In this document: positions 53,532 to 62,388 of the stretch, in pieces
Numbering within the stretch: the first letter of the stretch is position 1
Layout: the number at the start of each line of letters is the position of its first letter
NCBI GenBank assembly: GCA_029213005.1
Contig: JARGPI010000010.1
Location: 62,001 to 126,000, forward strand
Length of the DNA: 64,000 nt
Origin: Verrucomicrobiales bacterium
Lineage (GTDB): Bacteria; Verrucomicrobiota; Verrucomicrobiia; Verrucomicrobiales; DEV007
Direction of reading: 5' to 3'
Position numbers and translations under genes: made by a program
Notes under the pieces: model-generated
What the model was told of the DNA's origin: nothing
The model's input: the letters and a program-made list of their open reading frames with translations, nothing else
Databases searched by the model: none

Positions 53532-56500
53532 ATGAAAGCCGATACCGATAATCCATCCAAAATTGTGGCGCGGACGCTGGATGCGGTGGCGAGTCGAAAA
53601 TTCCGCGCCCTGTTTCATCGCAGCATTCTCGCGGTGACTCTCGCAGCGATCACAGGTTTGCTCATTTCCGTCGTCGTTGACTGGTTTGCGGTCTGGCAGA
53701 ACCTTCCGGGGCGCTGGGCCGGACCATTGCTTACCGGAATCGTCATCGCTTTTTTCGCCCTTCGGAGTTACCGGATCCATCGGACGGGGCCGGATAAAGC
53801 AGAAGCGGCAGCAACCCTTGACCGGACTCAGAAAAATTCTCAGGATCGCTGGACCACGTTCGCCGCGCTCCAGGACGATGGAGTTGGAGCTACCGGTTCC
53901 AATTCCATGATGGAAGCCATGATCCGGGACATGGCTCCGAAGTGTCGATTTTTCGAACCCGCCTCAGTAGAGCCGCTTCCCATCCCGAAACGAACGATTG
54001 GAAATCTGATTGCCGTCACCCTCGTTTTACTGATCTTTCTCGGTATCTTTTTCCCCCAGGGTTCTCCCCGCCTCATCGCCCGGTTTCTTGCGCCCTGGGC
54101 CCAGTTGCCGCTGACCCGTCTAAGCGAATCATCACCACCGCCTCCGGTTCTGTTAAAAGGTAGTGATCTCGATCTAGCCGCGGCGGTAAGTGGTAAACGA
54201 ACCGCCAGCGTGAGACTCGAAATCGCGGGGGAAAATACAGCCACAGCCGAAGCGGAACAAATCTATACTGAAAAAAACGCCGGGCCGGTCTCGCAATTCA
54301 ATCTGGATAATCTCCGGGAACCTTTTCAATATCGATTTGTTGCCGGTGACGCGTCGACTCCCTGGCAGCCCGTGAATGTAGTGGCACCGCCCCGCCTTTC
54401 GGTCGTGAACATCACCGTGAGCGACCCCGAATACTCCACTCGCCCACCCCGCAAATGGAGTCGCTGGCCGTCGAACATCGAAGCGATTAAAGGTAGTCGA
54501 ATCACGCTACTTCTTGAAGCCGACCAGCCTCTCTCCAGCGCAAAAGTAACGCTGACCACGCAATTTTCCCGACCGCTCCCGATCAAAGTGGAAAACAATA
54601 CGATGCGTTGGGACCACGATCTAGTCTCCAGCTTCACCCTCCTCCCCGAATTCAAAAGCATCCACGGATTCGCCAATCAGCCTCTCGCGCCGTGTCGGAT
54701 TACCACGGTCGAAGATCAGGCCCCTACCGTCGAATTGACTGGCGAAGGCGATGTCGAGATTCTATCGACCCGCGACAACTTTGAGATATCATTTATCGCC
54801 CGCGACGACATCGGAGTTGCCACCGCGGAAGCCGTCTTCGGTATCACCGATCAGGAGGGCAATCGCCGGGAAGTTTCGATACCTCTCGACCTGGGGGAAG
54901 CGAAAAACCGGGAATCCCTCGAACACCGGCAGAAAATTAATCTCGCCGAACTGGGCCTCGGCGAAGACGAGCAATTAGACTACTCCGTCAAAGTCGCCGA
55001 CAGTTCCAATCAGAAATCATCCAGTAACCAGCCCCCCGCTGAGGACGACCCCGCCGGGAATATGACGAAACGCTCCCTGAAAATTGGAGGCGGCAGCGTC
55101 GCTCAGACCGAGCCCCGCCCTATCAATTTCTCAAGTAAAGAAATCATCAATGAAGTCGAACCCAAGCAGAAGAAAACGCTCGCGATAGAGAGCGCTTTTG
55201 AAACCTTGAAACGCTACACGGCAGAAGCTCTCAGTCACACCGGTGCGGCCCGTAAGCCCCCCATCATCCCCGGCCAGACGTTAGATCTCAAACCTTTGTT
55301 TTCCAATATAGGCGCAGCCCGGCAGGCCATCGAAACAGCGGGGCGAGCGGTAAATCAGATCGCGGAGCAAGCCCCGGGCACACCCTACGCCTTTCTCAGC
55401 CTGCAGCTCCAAACCATCACCACAAACTATTTAGAACCGGCCGATAAAAAGCTGAACGATGCGGTCCGCAATTGCCCCGAAGGCCTACCACCCCGCGAAA
55501 TTCACCGGATGAATGCAGAGACTTATCTCAACCGGGCAATGGCTCAGATCAACACTCTCGAAGGCGAGATGACCCAGATTCGCAGTAAAGTTGAAACTGA
55601 AGTCACCATGACGAAAATGATGACGATGTATCTCGCTCAAGTCGAGGATATACCGGCACTGCTCCAGAGTGGCAATGGAACTCCCTATCAGCGAAGTCCG
55701 GGTGAGGTTGACCGCGCTCAGGCTGAAGCGGCACTGGCGAAGCTGGAGGCACTTAAAGAAGTCTACCAAAAGACCGCCGAGTTACTTCAGCAAAATCCGG
55801 AACTGTGGCAGCGCTACATGGATAAATCCAAAGACGAAACGACGATTTTTCGAGATGAACTGGAAGGCCTCGCCCACCGGCATAAAGGAATCCGGAATCT
55901 CAGCCGTCTTATCGAAAACGACGATATGGCCAGCCCGGAAGTGGACCGGCTTATCGAAACGCACCAGACGGTGATCAGAGCGAATCTACTCCGCAGCCTC
56001 GATAAAGCGCAGATCTGGCTGGATGCCGATCCCAACGAAAAACCCGCCTGGCTGAAGTCACTGGAGGACGCCATCTACGGAGACATGAAATCCACTCCCA
56101 CCCCGGAAGCGGTCGCAGAATTCAATACCCGTCTCGATCATGCGATAAAAGATATGGTCAGGGGTTCGAAAACCTATGACAGCGAAACCTCGTTTGCCCT
56201 GAGACTGGGAGAGCTGGAACAGGCGCGATCCGAAAGCAGACTGGTAGCGGAACTGATCTCCGCCCGCGATGAGGGAAATTGGCAACACATCGCTTTGCTG
56301 GAGCAGGCAAACATCGCACACCTCACCCAGAAGCTGGCTGGAAAAATCGAATTGGAAGGCGCCCGCCTCGACAACCTCTCGCCGGAGGTCGCCGCAATAG
56401 GGAAAACGCTACATGAAAACTTTCAGCAACAATTACTCCCCTCCTTAAGCCGCTCCGTGTTTCATTTACAACAACCCGGCGAAAGCAACCTCGCCAGCGC

Positions 56501-57335
56501 CCGGTCGGCTCAATCGGATAGCGTGGAACATTTCGCCCTCGCCGTAAAATTGCTCGATAGCTATGTAAATGCGGCCATTAAGGAAATGGATAAAGCACCG
56601 GCGAAAGCCAGTGCTGGAGGTGGTCCTAAAATCACGGCAAACACCCTTGAGGAACTCGAGAGAAAACTTCAGGAGGAAAAGGCGAAAAACGACAGCTTCG
56701 GAATCCCCTGCTGCCGCCCGACTAACTTTCAGGTAATGTCCGACTGGGAAAGAGTTTCGCAGTGCAACAACCCATCGGAGCCCCCTTCTTCGAAGCCCTC
56801 TCAGTCAAAACCATCCAAGCCAAAACCGGCTCCTTCCGATTCACCGGAGTCTAAGCCCTCGCAATCACAATCAAAGCCCGGGCAAATGGCGGAGGCACCG
56901 AAGCCTTCCGATTCGCCATCTGAAGGGAAAGATGAATCCCCGGGAACATCCGGCGACAAGCGAAGCGAACTGGACCTGGCTGAACTTGCCGAGAAAAGCC
57001 AGTCAGCCGGAGACAGACTTTCTGAAATCGCACGGGCCAACGCTTTAAAACAGGCGAAGGAAATGGCCGAAATTCTGGCGAATGGAGGAAACGTTCCTTC
57101 ACCGGAGCAACGCAGCAGCAAAACTCACGGAGATACCCCGGCGGAGGGGCTCTTCTCCGAAGGACCGCTCGATAACCGGAAATCCCCGCGGGAGGGAAGT
57201 GATTGGAACCGGTTGAACTCCACCCTGACCCGCGAAATTTTACAGGAAAAGTCCAACAGCATGCCAGCAGAATACCGCGATGCGATTGAGGCCTACTTCC
57301 GAAATCTCGCAAGATGGGAGACCAAATCCGAATGA
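53532..57335 (+). CDS. Large membrane and coiled-coil protein (DUF4175-like)
   Basis: 1267 residues. Three membrane helices near the N-terminus: two at ~30-80 (ILAVTLAAITGLLISVVV, GPLLTGIVIAFFALRSY) and one at ~155-175. A periplasmic beta-rich region follows (~200-500), then a long helical region (~540-1060, AEAALAKLEALKEVYQKTAELLQ). A Ser/Pro/Lys-rich low-complexity stretch at ~1080-1130 (KPSQSKPSKPKPAPSDSPE) precedes a conserved-looking C-terminus. It resembles the DUF4175-type proteins of PVC bacteria, but this is only a tentative match. Its stop overlaps the start of the cyclase-fold gene (ATGA), so the two are coupled. Confidence 0.65.
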   Translation: MKADTDNPSKIVARTLDAVASRKFRALFHRSILAVTLAAITGLLISVVVDWFAVWQNLPGRWAGPLLTGIVIAFFALRSYRIHRTGPDKAEAAATLDRTQKNSQDRWTTFAALQDDGVGATGSNSMMEAMIRDMAPKCRFFEPASVEPLPIPKRTIGNLIAVTLVLLIFLGIFFPQGSPRLIARFLAPWAQLPLTRLSESSPPPPVLLKGSDLDLAAAVSGKRTASVRLEIAGENTATAEAEQIYTEKNAGPVSQFNLDNLREPFQYRFVAGDASTPWQPVNVVAPPRLSVVNITVSDPEYSTRPPRKWSRWPSNIEAIKGSRITLLLEADQPLSSAKVTLTTQFSRPLPIKVENNTMRWDHDLVSSFTLLPEFKSIHGFANQPLAPCRITTVEDQAPTVELTGEGDVEILSTRDNFEISFIARDDIGVATAEAVFGITDQEGNRREVSIPLDLGEAKNRESLEHRQKINLAELGLGEDEQLDYSVKVADSSNQKSSSNQPPAEDDPAGNMTKRSLKIGGGSVAQTEPRPINFSSKEIINEVEPKQKKTLAIESAFETLKRYTAEALSHTGAARKPPIIPGQTLDLKPLFSNIGAARQAIETAGRAVNQIAEQAPGTPYAFLSLQLQTITTNYLEPADKKLNDAVRNCPEGLPPREIHRMNAETYLNRAMAQINTLEGEMTQIRSKVETEVTMTKMMTMYLAQVEDIPALLQSGNGTPYQRSPGEVDRAQAEAALAKLEALKEVYQKTAELLQQNPELWQRYMDKSKDETTIFRDELEGLAHRHKGIRNLSRLIENDDMASPEVDRLIETHQTVIRANLLRSLDKAQIWLDADPNEKPAWLKSLEDAIYGDMKSTPTPEAVAEFNTRLDHAIKDMVRGSKTYDSETSFALRLGELEQARSESRLVAELISARDEGNWQHIALLEQANIAHLTQKLAGKIELEGARLDNLSPEVAAIGKTLHENFQQQLLPSLSRSVFHLQQPGESNLASARSAQSDSVEHFALAVKLLDSYVNAAIKEMDKAPAKASAGGGPKITANTLEELERKLQEEKAKNDSFGIPCCRPTNFQVMSDWERVSQCNNPSEPPSSKPSQSKPSKPKPAPSDSPESKPSQSQSKPGQMAEAPKPSDSPSEGKDESPGTSGDKRSELDLAELAEKSQSAGDRLSEIARANALKQAKEMAEILANGGNVPSPEQRSSKTHGDTPAEGLFSEGPLDNRKSPREGSDWNRLNSTLTREILQEKSNSMPAEYRDAIEAYFRNLARWETKSE

Positions 57336-58408
57336 GCATCCGATTCCAGGCCGTATTACTCGCGTTTCTCACTGCTGCGCTTCCGTTAAAAGCCCAAACC
57401 ACCGGCCCGTGGGTGGACTTCACGCCTCAGGAATGGGTTCAGCTGGAAGAAGCGATCGACAAAGGACTCGGCTGGCTCGCCACTCAGCAAAACCGAAACG
57501 GTTCGATTGGTCCAAATACCAAATCCGTGCAACCGGCTCACACCGCTCTGACAACGATGGCCTTCCTGTCCCGTGGACACCAACCCGGCCAGGGAGAACA
57601 TGGCAAAATGCTGGAACGTGCCATTCATTTCGTCCTTTCGACTCAGGATCGATATGGATTCTTTGTAACCGATTCGAACTACGACAGCTCCGGTTCATCC
57701 TATAGCCACGCGATTGCCGGAGTGATGCTAGCGGAGGTGATCGGGATGGCCAACCACAGCAGAAACGAGCAAATCGCGGAAGCGATCGAACGGGGCTTGA
57801 CGGCAACCACTAAACTACAGCAACGCCATGCGGGCGAACCGAGACAAAAAGGAGGCTGGCGGTATATCAAACGTAACAGTAACGATGCTGATCTATCCGT
57901 TACGACCTGGCACCTGCTCTTTCTTCGCGCCGCTAAAAATGCCAATTTCAATGTGCCTGAATACCTGGTGACCGATGCCGCCAACTACGTCCGGAATTGC
58001 TTCAAACCCAGCGACAAAGGGTTCGGCTACTTCCCGGGCAGAAACGCCACCATCACGATGACGGGTGCGGGCACTCTCTGCCTCTTTCTCGCCGGACAAT
58101 ACGATGATCCGGCAGCAGCGGAAGGGATTGAGACGATTAAAGACTACAACTTTACTTTTCTCGACAAAGAGCGGTGGCCTTACTACACCTGTTATCATTG
58201 CAGTCAGGCCGCCAGCCAGGCCGGCGGAGAAGTCCGCCAGAAAACCTTGAAGGAAATAACCCGTTACCTGCTGGAACGCCAGACGGAGGGTGGAAACTGG
58301 CCAAAAGCCAAGGCAGGCTCGGTCACGACCGGTCCCGCCTATACGACTGCGATGGCTATTCTGGCGCTGACGCCATCCTACCAGATTCTTCCGATCTATC
58401 AGCAGTGA
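57332..58408 (+). CDS. Secreted squalene-cyclase/prenyltransferase-fold protein
   Basis: About 358 residues from ATG 57332, which overlaps the previous stop by 4 bases and opens a signal peptide (FQAVLLAFLTAALPLKAQ). The rest is an alpha/alpha barrel of prenyltransferase/squalene-oxidase repeats: GLGWLATQQNRNGSIGPN, AHTALTTMAFLSRG, GGWRYIKRNSNDADLSVTTW, GYFPGRNATITMTGAGTLCL and YTTAMAILAL. The DXDD motif of real cyclases is not seen, so it is probably a structural or binding protein working with the large coupled membrane protein. Confidence 0.78.
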   Translation: MSIRFQAVLLAFLTAALPLKAQTTGPWVDFTPQEWVQLEEAIDKGLGWLATQQNRNGSIGPNTKSVQPAHTALTTMAFLSRGHQPGQGEHGKMLERAIHFVLSTQDRYGFFVTDSNYDSSGSSYSHAIAGVMLAEVIGMANHSRNEQIAEAIERGLTATTKLQQRHAGEPRQKGGWRYIKRNSNDADLSVTTWHLLFLRAAKNANFNVPEYLVTDAANYVRNCFKPSDKGFGYFPGRNATITMTGAGTLCLFLAGQYDDPAAAEGIETIKDYNFTFLDKERWPYYTCYHCSQAASQAGGEVRQKTLKEITRYLLERQTEGGNWPKAKAGSVTTGPAYTTAMAILALTPSYQILPIYQQ

Positions 58409-58417
58409 ATCAGGAAG

Positions 58418-60142
58418 CTATTCGAAGGTCACAAACCGCGGAATCGCTTTTCCTTTCTCATCATCAGAGACTGAAACAGAGACCGTTGATGGGCCCTTGG
58501 TCACCGCAACCGATGGGTATATCAGTTCCGACGCCCCATCTTTCAATTCACTCTCAAATTTTTGATCACCAATACTAAGCGTCACTTTCCGCGCCCCGAT
58601 TTGTTCATTCCAGGTGACCACTACCTTTTCTTCGCCATCTGAAGCGAAGTTCACATACCATTTTCCGCCGACGCCCCATCCTTTACTTCCCGTGGGCACC
58701 CGCCAGTCCTGAATTGACAATTCACTATGCAATTCAGCCTCGTCTCCAATGATGATTTCCGGAGGATCATAGTTATTCTCTCTCGTCGCTGACACATCCG
58801 CCAACCACTCGCTGTAAGCCGCTTTTAAAGCCTCGACTTTTTCTGGATTGTCGGCTGCGACGTTCTTCGTTTCACCGGGGTCTTCTGAAATATGATATAG
58901 TTCAAACGGGGTCGTTTCGTTACCTGTCTCAAGGCCGAAACCACTTCCTCTCATTAACTTCCAATCCTGCTCCCGGACGGCAAAGTGATGAAACTCAACC
59001 GGTTGATTTCCCCGGTGCGCCTGGATGAAGAGGCGACGATCCGCCCAATTGGCACCTTCGCCCTTTAGCAGTGGAAATAAACTTTTCCCGTCCAGTTGAT
59101 TGGTCGCCGCTTCGGGAGCACCGGCGATATCCAGAACTGTTGGGAGAATATCGATGTGCGCCGCGATTTGATTCGCCTTTGTCCCCGCCTTAATTTGCTC
59201 TGGCCAGCGGGCGTAACACATCGTACGGATGCCGCCTTCATGGACATGAGACTTCATGCCCCGGAAAGGTCCGACGTAGCGCATCGTATTGGGACCGTTG
59301 TCGGTAAAGAAAAAGACCAGCGTGTTCTCATACTGTCCGCTCTCTTTCAGATACCGGTCCAGCTTGCCCATGTTCTGGTCGATGTTTTCTACCATCGCAA
59401 AAACACGAGCGACCGTATCTTTGTGTTTCTCAGTGGTATTCCCGTTGAGTGCCGGGGTAAGGTCAATTGACTGATAATACTCCAGTAACTCTTCAGGAAC
59501 GTCATGATAGGGACCATGCGGAGCGTTCGGAGGGATATAGGCAAAGAATGGACGACCTGATTCTTTTGCCGATTTCATAAAATCAATCGCCGCATCGAAA
59601 TAGACGTCGGTGCAGTATCCTTTCGCCTGAATTTTTTCTCCGTTACGGAACAGAATCGGATCCGTATAGCGCCGCTCGTTTTCGATCGGCTCTGACGGCT
59701 GTGCCAATCCCCCACCCTTGTGAATTAACACCTCATCGAATCCCTGATCCTGGGGGCGCAGCGGAAAGTTGTCACCAAGATGCCACTTCCCGAAGATCCC
59801 GGTTGTGTAGTCAGCTTTCTTCAATGCCTCCGCGAGAGTCACCTCTTCGGAATCCATCATTGAGCGACCTTTGAAGGTATCGATACAACGCGTCCGGAAA
59901 TTGTAGCGCCCGGTCATCAGACAAGCCCGGGTCGGTGAACACACCGGACTGACGTAGAAATTGGTCAGATCCGCACCAGCTTTGGAAAGTGCGTCGAGAT
60001 GAGGAGTTCGAATCACCGGATTCCCTGTGGCTCCGATATCGCCGTAGCCCATATCATCGGGCATCACGATAATGATGTTCGGTTCTGCGTGAAGGGAAAC
60101 GACCGAAGCGAAAAGTATCGAAAGAATAGCTGTTAAGCGCAT
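58418..60142 (-). CDS. Secreted formylglycine sulfatase (arylsulfatase A type)
   Basis: About 574 residues from ATG 60142, which opens the signal peptide (LTAILSILFASVVSLHAE). The frame is open up to 60241. Motifs: PNIIIVMPDDMGYGDIG, active-site CSPTRACLMTGRYNFRT near 66, GKWHLGDNFPL near 110, AYIPPNAPHGPYHDVPEE, FFFTDNGPNTMRY. The last ~120 residues form an extra C-terminal beta domain (KVTLSIGDQKFESEL) of unknown role. Convergent with the cyclase-fold gene. Confidence 0.92.
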   Translation of the reverse strand: MRLTAILSILFASVVSLHAEPNIIIVMPDDMGYGDIGATGNPVIRTPHLDALSKAGADLTNFYVSPVCSPTRACLMTGRYNFRTRCIDTFKGRSMMDSEEVTLAEALKKADYTTGIFGKWHLGDNFPLRPQDQGFDEVLIHKGGGLAQPSEPIENERRYTDPILFRNGEKIQAKGYCTDVYFDAAIDFMKSAKESGRPFFAYIPPNAPHGPYHDVPEELLEYYQSIDLTPALNGNTTEKHKDTVARVFAMVENIDQNMGKLDRYLKESGQYENTLVFFFTDNGPNTMRYVGPFRGMKSHVHEGGIRTMCYARWPEQIKAGTKANQIAAHIDILPTVLDIAGAPEAATNQLDGKSLFPLLKGEGANWADRRLFIQAHRGNQPVEFHHFAVREQDWKLMRGSGFGLETGNETTPFELYHISEDPGETKNVAADNPEKVEALKAAYSEWLADVSATRENNYDPPEIIIGDEAELHSELSIQDWRVPTGSKGWGVGGKWYVNFASDGEEKVVVTWNEQIGARKVTLSIGDQKFESELKDGASELIYPSVAVTKGPSTVSVSVSDDEKGKAIPRFVTFE

Positions 60143-60212
60143 CACGCAGATTCGCTCCCGGATTTGAATGCGTCTCCTCGCGCAGATCCGGTGATTAATA
60201 AATTGGCAAAAC

Positions 60213-60800
60213 CTACTGTTTTCGGAATTTGCCGAACGCAAAATCCGGATTGGTTGAGGTCTTCCGGTATTTCGGTTTCAGACTGGAATACATCGACCGA
60301 CAGTGAGCGTGCCCCGTCCGTTTCGAGAGGATCTGAGCACTCTTCTCAAAGGATCCCCATTTGACGATTTGGATATCGACATGCCTCACTCCCCAGGCCC
60401 GCATTGAACTCAGATTGGGCTTATACAGATCGATCGTCCCGGTCCCGCCCAAAGCGCTCCCATAATCATCGATTTCATAGAGATGAGGCTGCCCCACAAT
60501 TCGAAACTGAGTTCCCAGTGGGTATCGGGACCAGTCCGCCGCCGCACTGCGAACCGCTCCATAACGCAAAGTGGTGCCGATAGCGTTCTTCCGACCGTAA
60601 GCGCCGGGTTCATTTTCTTCGTGACTGTAAGCCGTGGTCCGCACCGTGCGGCGTTTTGACTTACTGGAATGGGCACTCTTCGTTGAAACCCATTTCGACT
60701 TCCCCACACTTGTTGTGGCCGCTGTTTTCTCAGTGGTCGTGCAGGATGCAAACAAGCTGGATAGGGAAAGAACAGAAACGAGATTGAAGGAGCTTCTCAT
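60213..60800 (-). CDS. 3D-domain lipoprotein
   Basis: 195 residues. LSSLFASCTTTE is a lipobox, so it is a lipoprotein. A Ser/Lys-rich linker is followed by a 3D domain: TVRTTAYSHEENEPGAYG, RSAAADWSRYPLGTQFRI, YEIDDYGSALGGTGTIDLY, VDIQIVKWGSFE. It is a paralogue of the protein at 41434-41985 (same motifs and order), and may act on peptidoglycan at the outer membrane. Confidence 0.85.
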   Translation of the reverse strand: MRSSFNLVSVLSLSSLFASCTTTEKTAATTSVGKSKWVSTKSAHSSKSKRRTVRTTAYSHEENEPGAYGRKNAIGTTLRYGAVRSAAADWSRYPLGTQFRIVGQPHLYEIDDYGSALGGTGTIDLYKPNLSSMRAWGVRHVDIQIVKWGSFEKSAQILSKRTGHAHCRSMYSSLKPKYRKTSTNPDFAFGKFRKQ

Positions 60801-60897
60801 AACCCCTTCTTATCGGAAGTTTATTAGTTTTACAAGATAATTAACAAAACTTCACTTTAATGATATACAAAACAAACTCAGAATGATGAACTTGTAA

Positions 60898-61572
60898 CTA
60901 TCGAAAAAGATTCGGAACAATCGATCTGATCCACGAAAGAGCGGTAAAGACCCCATCGATATAGTTAGCTCCGGCCGCGTCGATCACTCTTTCGATACCG
61001 ACTCGCTCATCGAGATTTTTGAAAACTTTCAATTGCCCGAGACGTTTCTTCGCCCTTTCGGAGGCATCCATTTCGATCGGCATCGTGATCAGATTGGTGA
61101 TCGCAATGAGAGGCCAGCCGAGCGCGAGTAGGGCGAGTCCGGTCGCCTTCATTCCCGGCATAATAATCAGAAATATCCCTGCGGCGATGACGGGTAGACT
61201 CAGAAACACCGTGGCTTTCACAGCGGAGACTCTCCACAATAATGGACGATGCCCGTCAACATGCTGGATAATATGCCCCGCTTCATGAGCAGCCACTCCC
61301 AACCCGGAATAGCTCGATCCACCAAAGTGTTGAGGCGACAGCGTAAGTCGACGTTTCGCCGGATCGTAAAAATCAGGGAGAATGCCCTTTCCTTTTACAA
61401 TCTCGATATTGGTGATTCCCTTCGATTCCAGAATTTTCCTGGCGAGCTCAGCTCCGGTGATCTTTGAACCAATCGTATTTTGCAATTCCTCGTCATACAC
61501 CCTCCGGAACTTTTTCCGTCCCCACATGGTGAAGCCGAGAGTCACAGCGAATAAGATGAGAAAAATCTGCAT
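60898..61572 (-). CDS. Neutral zinc metallopeptidase (YugP family)
   Basis: 224 residues. An N-terminal membrane helix (IFLILFAVTLGFTMWG) precedes the protease part. VAAHEAGHIIQHVDGH near 93 is the HExxH zinc site. Two or more helices follow (VFLSLPVIAAGIFLIIMP, LALLALGWPLIAITNLITMP). The order matches the YugP/zinc_peptidase_2 family, inner membrane proteases of unknown substrates. Confidence 0.92.
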   Translation of the reverse strand: MQIFLILFAVTLGFTMWGRKKFRRVYDEELQNTIGSKITGAELARKILESKGITNIEIVKGKGILPDFYDPAKRRLTLSPQHFGGSSYSGLGVAAHEAGHIIQHVDGHRPLLWRVSAVKATVFLSLPVIAAGIFLIIMPGMKATGLALLALGWPLIAITNLITMPIEMDASERAKKRLGQLKVFKNLDERVGIERVIDAAGANYIDGVFTALSWIRSIVPNLFR

Positions 61573-61601
61573 GTTTCAAAAGACAATCCTACATTTTAAC
61601 C

Positions 61602-61634
61602 AAAAGAAAAGCCCCACCGTCTTCACGGTGGGGC
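61602..61634 (-). terminator. Rho-independent terminator of the LysM gene
   Basis: GCCCCACCGT and ACGGTGGGGC (61611-61634) form a perfect 10-base stem with a 4-base loop. On the minus strand it is followed by TTTTCTTTTGG. It lies 35 bases after the LysM stop. Confidence 0.9.
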
Positions 61635-61668
61635 CATTGCCTGGGTAGTTGTTATGAAAAAATAGATT

Positions 61669-62199
61669 TTAGGGGATCTGAAGCACTTGTCCCGGATGAA
61701 TCGTCGTGTTGCCGAGTCCATTTGCATTCTGGATCGCGCTTACGGTAGTTCCGTATTTCAGACTGATTCGATAAAGGTTTTCCCCGCTGGCGACAGTATG
61801 AGTCGACCCGCCCCCGGTGTATCCACCACCACCGCTGTAGGAATTTTCCCCGGTGTAGGATGGGTAAGGGTTGGAGCTTGGTGCCGGGGCGCTGGAACCG
61901 CCGGTGTAGCTCGGATAAGAATTCGATCCACCGCTAGTGTAGGCAGGATAAGACTCCGGCTGGGAGGCTGGAGGGCTTGGCGCTGCGGCATCGTCATAAG
62001 TCGGATACTGCGAAGAACCCGCTGACGAAGCCGAGCTCGAAGAATCTCCGGTATAATAGGGGTTGGCGGAGTACGGGTTATTTCCCGCACTGGCACTCTT
62101 AGCACCACGGTTTGAACACGAAACACTCAGGGATGCCGTAATGGCAAGCAGGCCCAAAAGTTGACCGTGTTTTGTAATAATTCTCAGTTTGCTTCTCAT
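61669..62199 (-). CDS. LysM-domain lipoprotein
   Basis: 176 residues. LAITASLSVSCSNRG is a lipobox. A Ser/Tyr/Pro/Gly-rich middle has repeated YPSYTGG-type units (~40-125). The C-terminal ~45 residues are one LysM: HTVASGENLYRISLKYGTTV, IQNANGLGNTTIHPGQVLQI. It should bind peptidoglycan or another GlcNAc polymer at the cell envelope. A clean terminator follows; purH is divergent. Confidence 0.9.
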   Translation of the reverse strand: MRSKLRIITKHGQLLGLLAITASLSVSCSNRGAKSASAGNNPYSANPYYTGDSSSSASSAGSSQYPTYDDAAAPSPPASQPESYPAYTSGGSNSYPSYTGGSSAPAPSSNPYPSYTGENSYSGGGGYTGGGSTHTVASGENLYRISLKYGTTVSAIQNANGLGNTTIHPGQVLQIP

Positions 62200-62388
62200 G
62201 TTTGCAAAAATTTAAGGTTGTCGTGCTAATTTTTCAACAAAATTTTATAATTTTTATCCGTAGGGTCGCCGGTAATTTTGTTATCTGATTAGGACGATTC
62301 ACAGCAGGCTTTATTCAAAGTTTGTTTGGAAAAATGAAATTCATCTTGCTTGCGCCATGGGCCAAGAGTAGGGCTTCGACAGACCGTT

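Noticed and set aside
62200..62388. Purine riboswitch before purH
   Set aside because: The AT-rich leader lacks the conserved three-way junction bases of a purine aptamer; only promoter-like AT tracts are visible.
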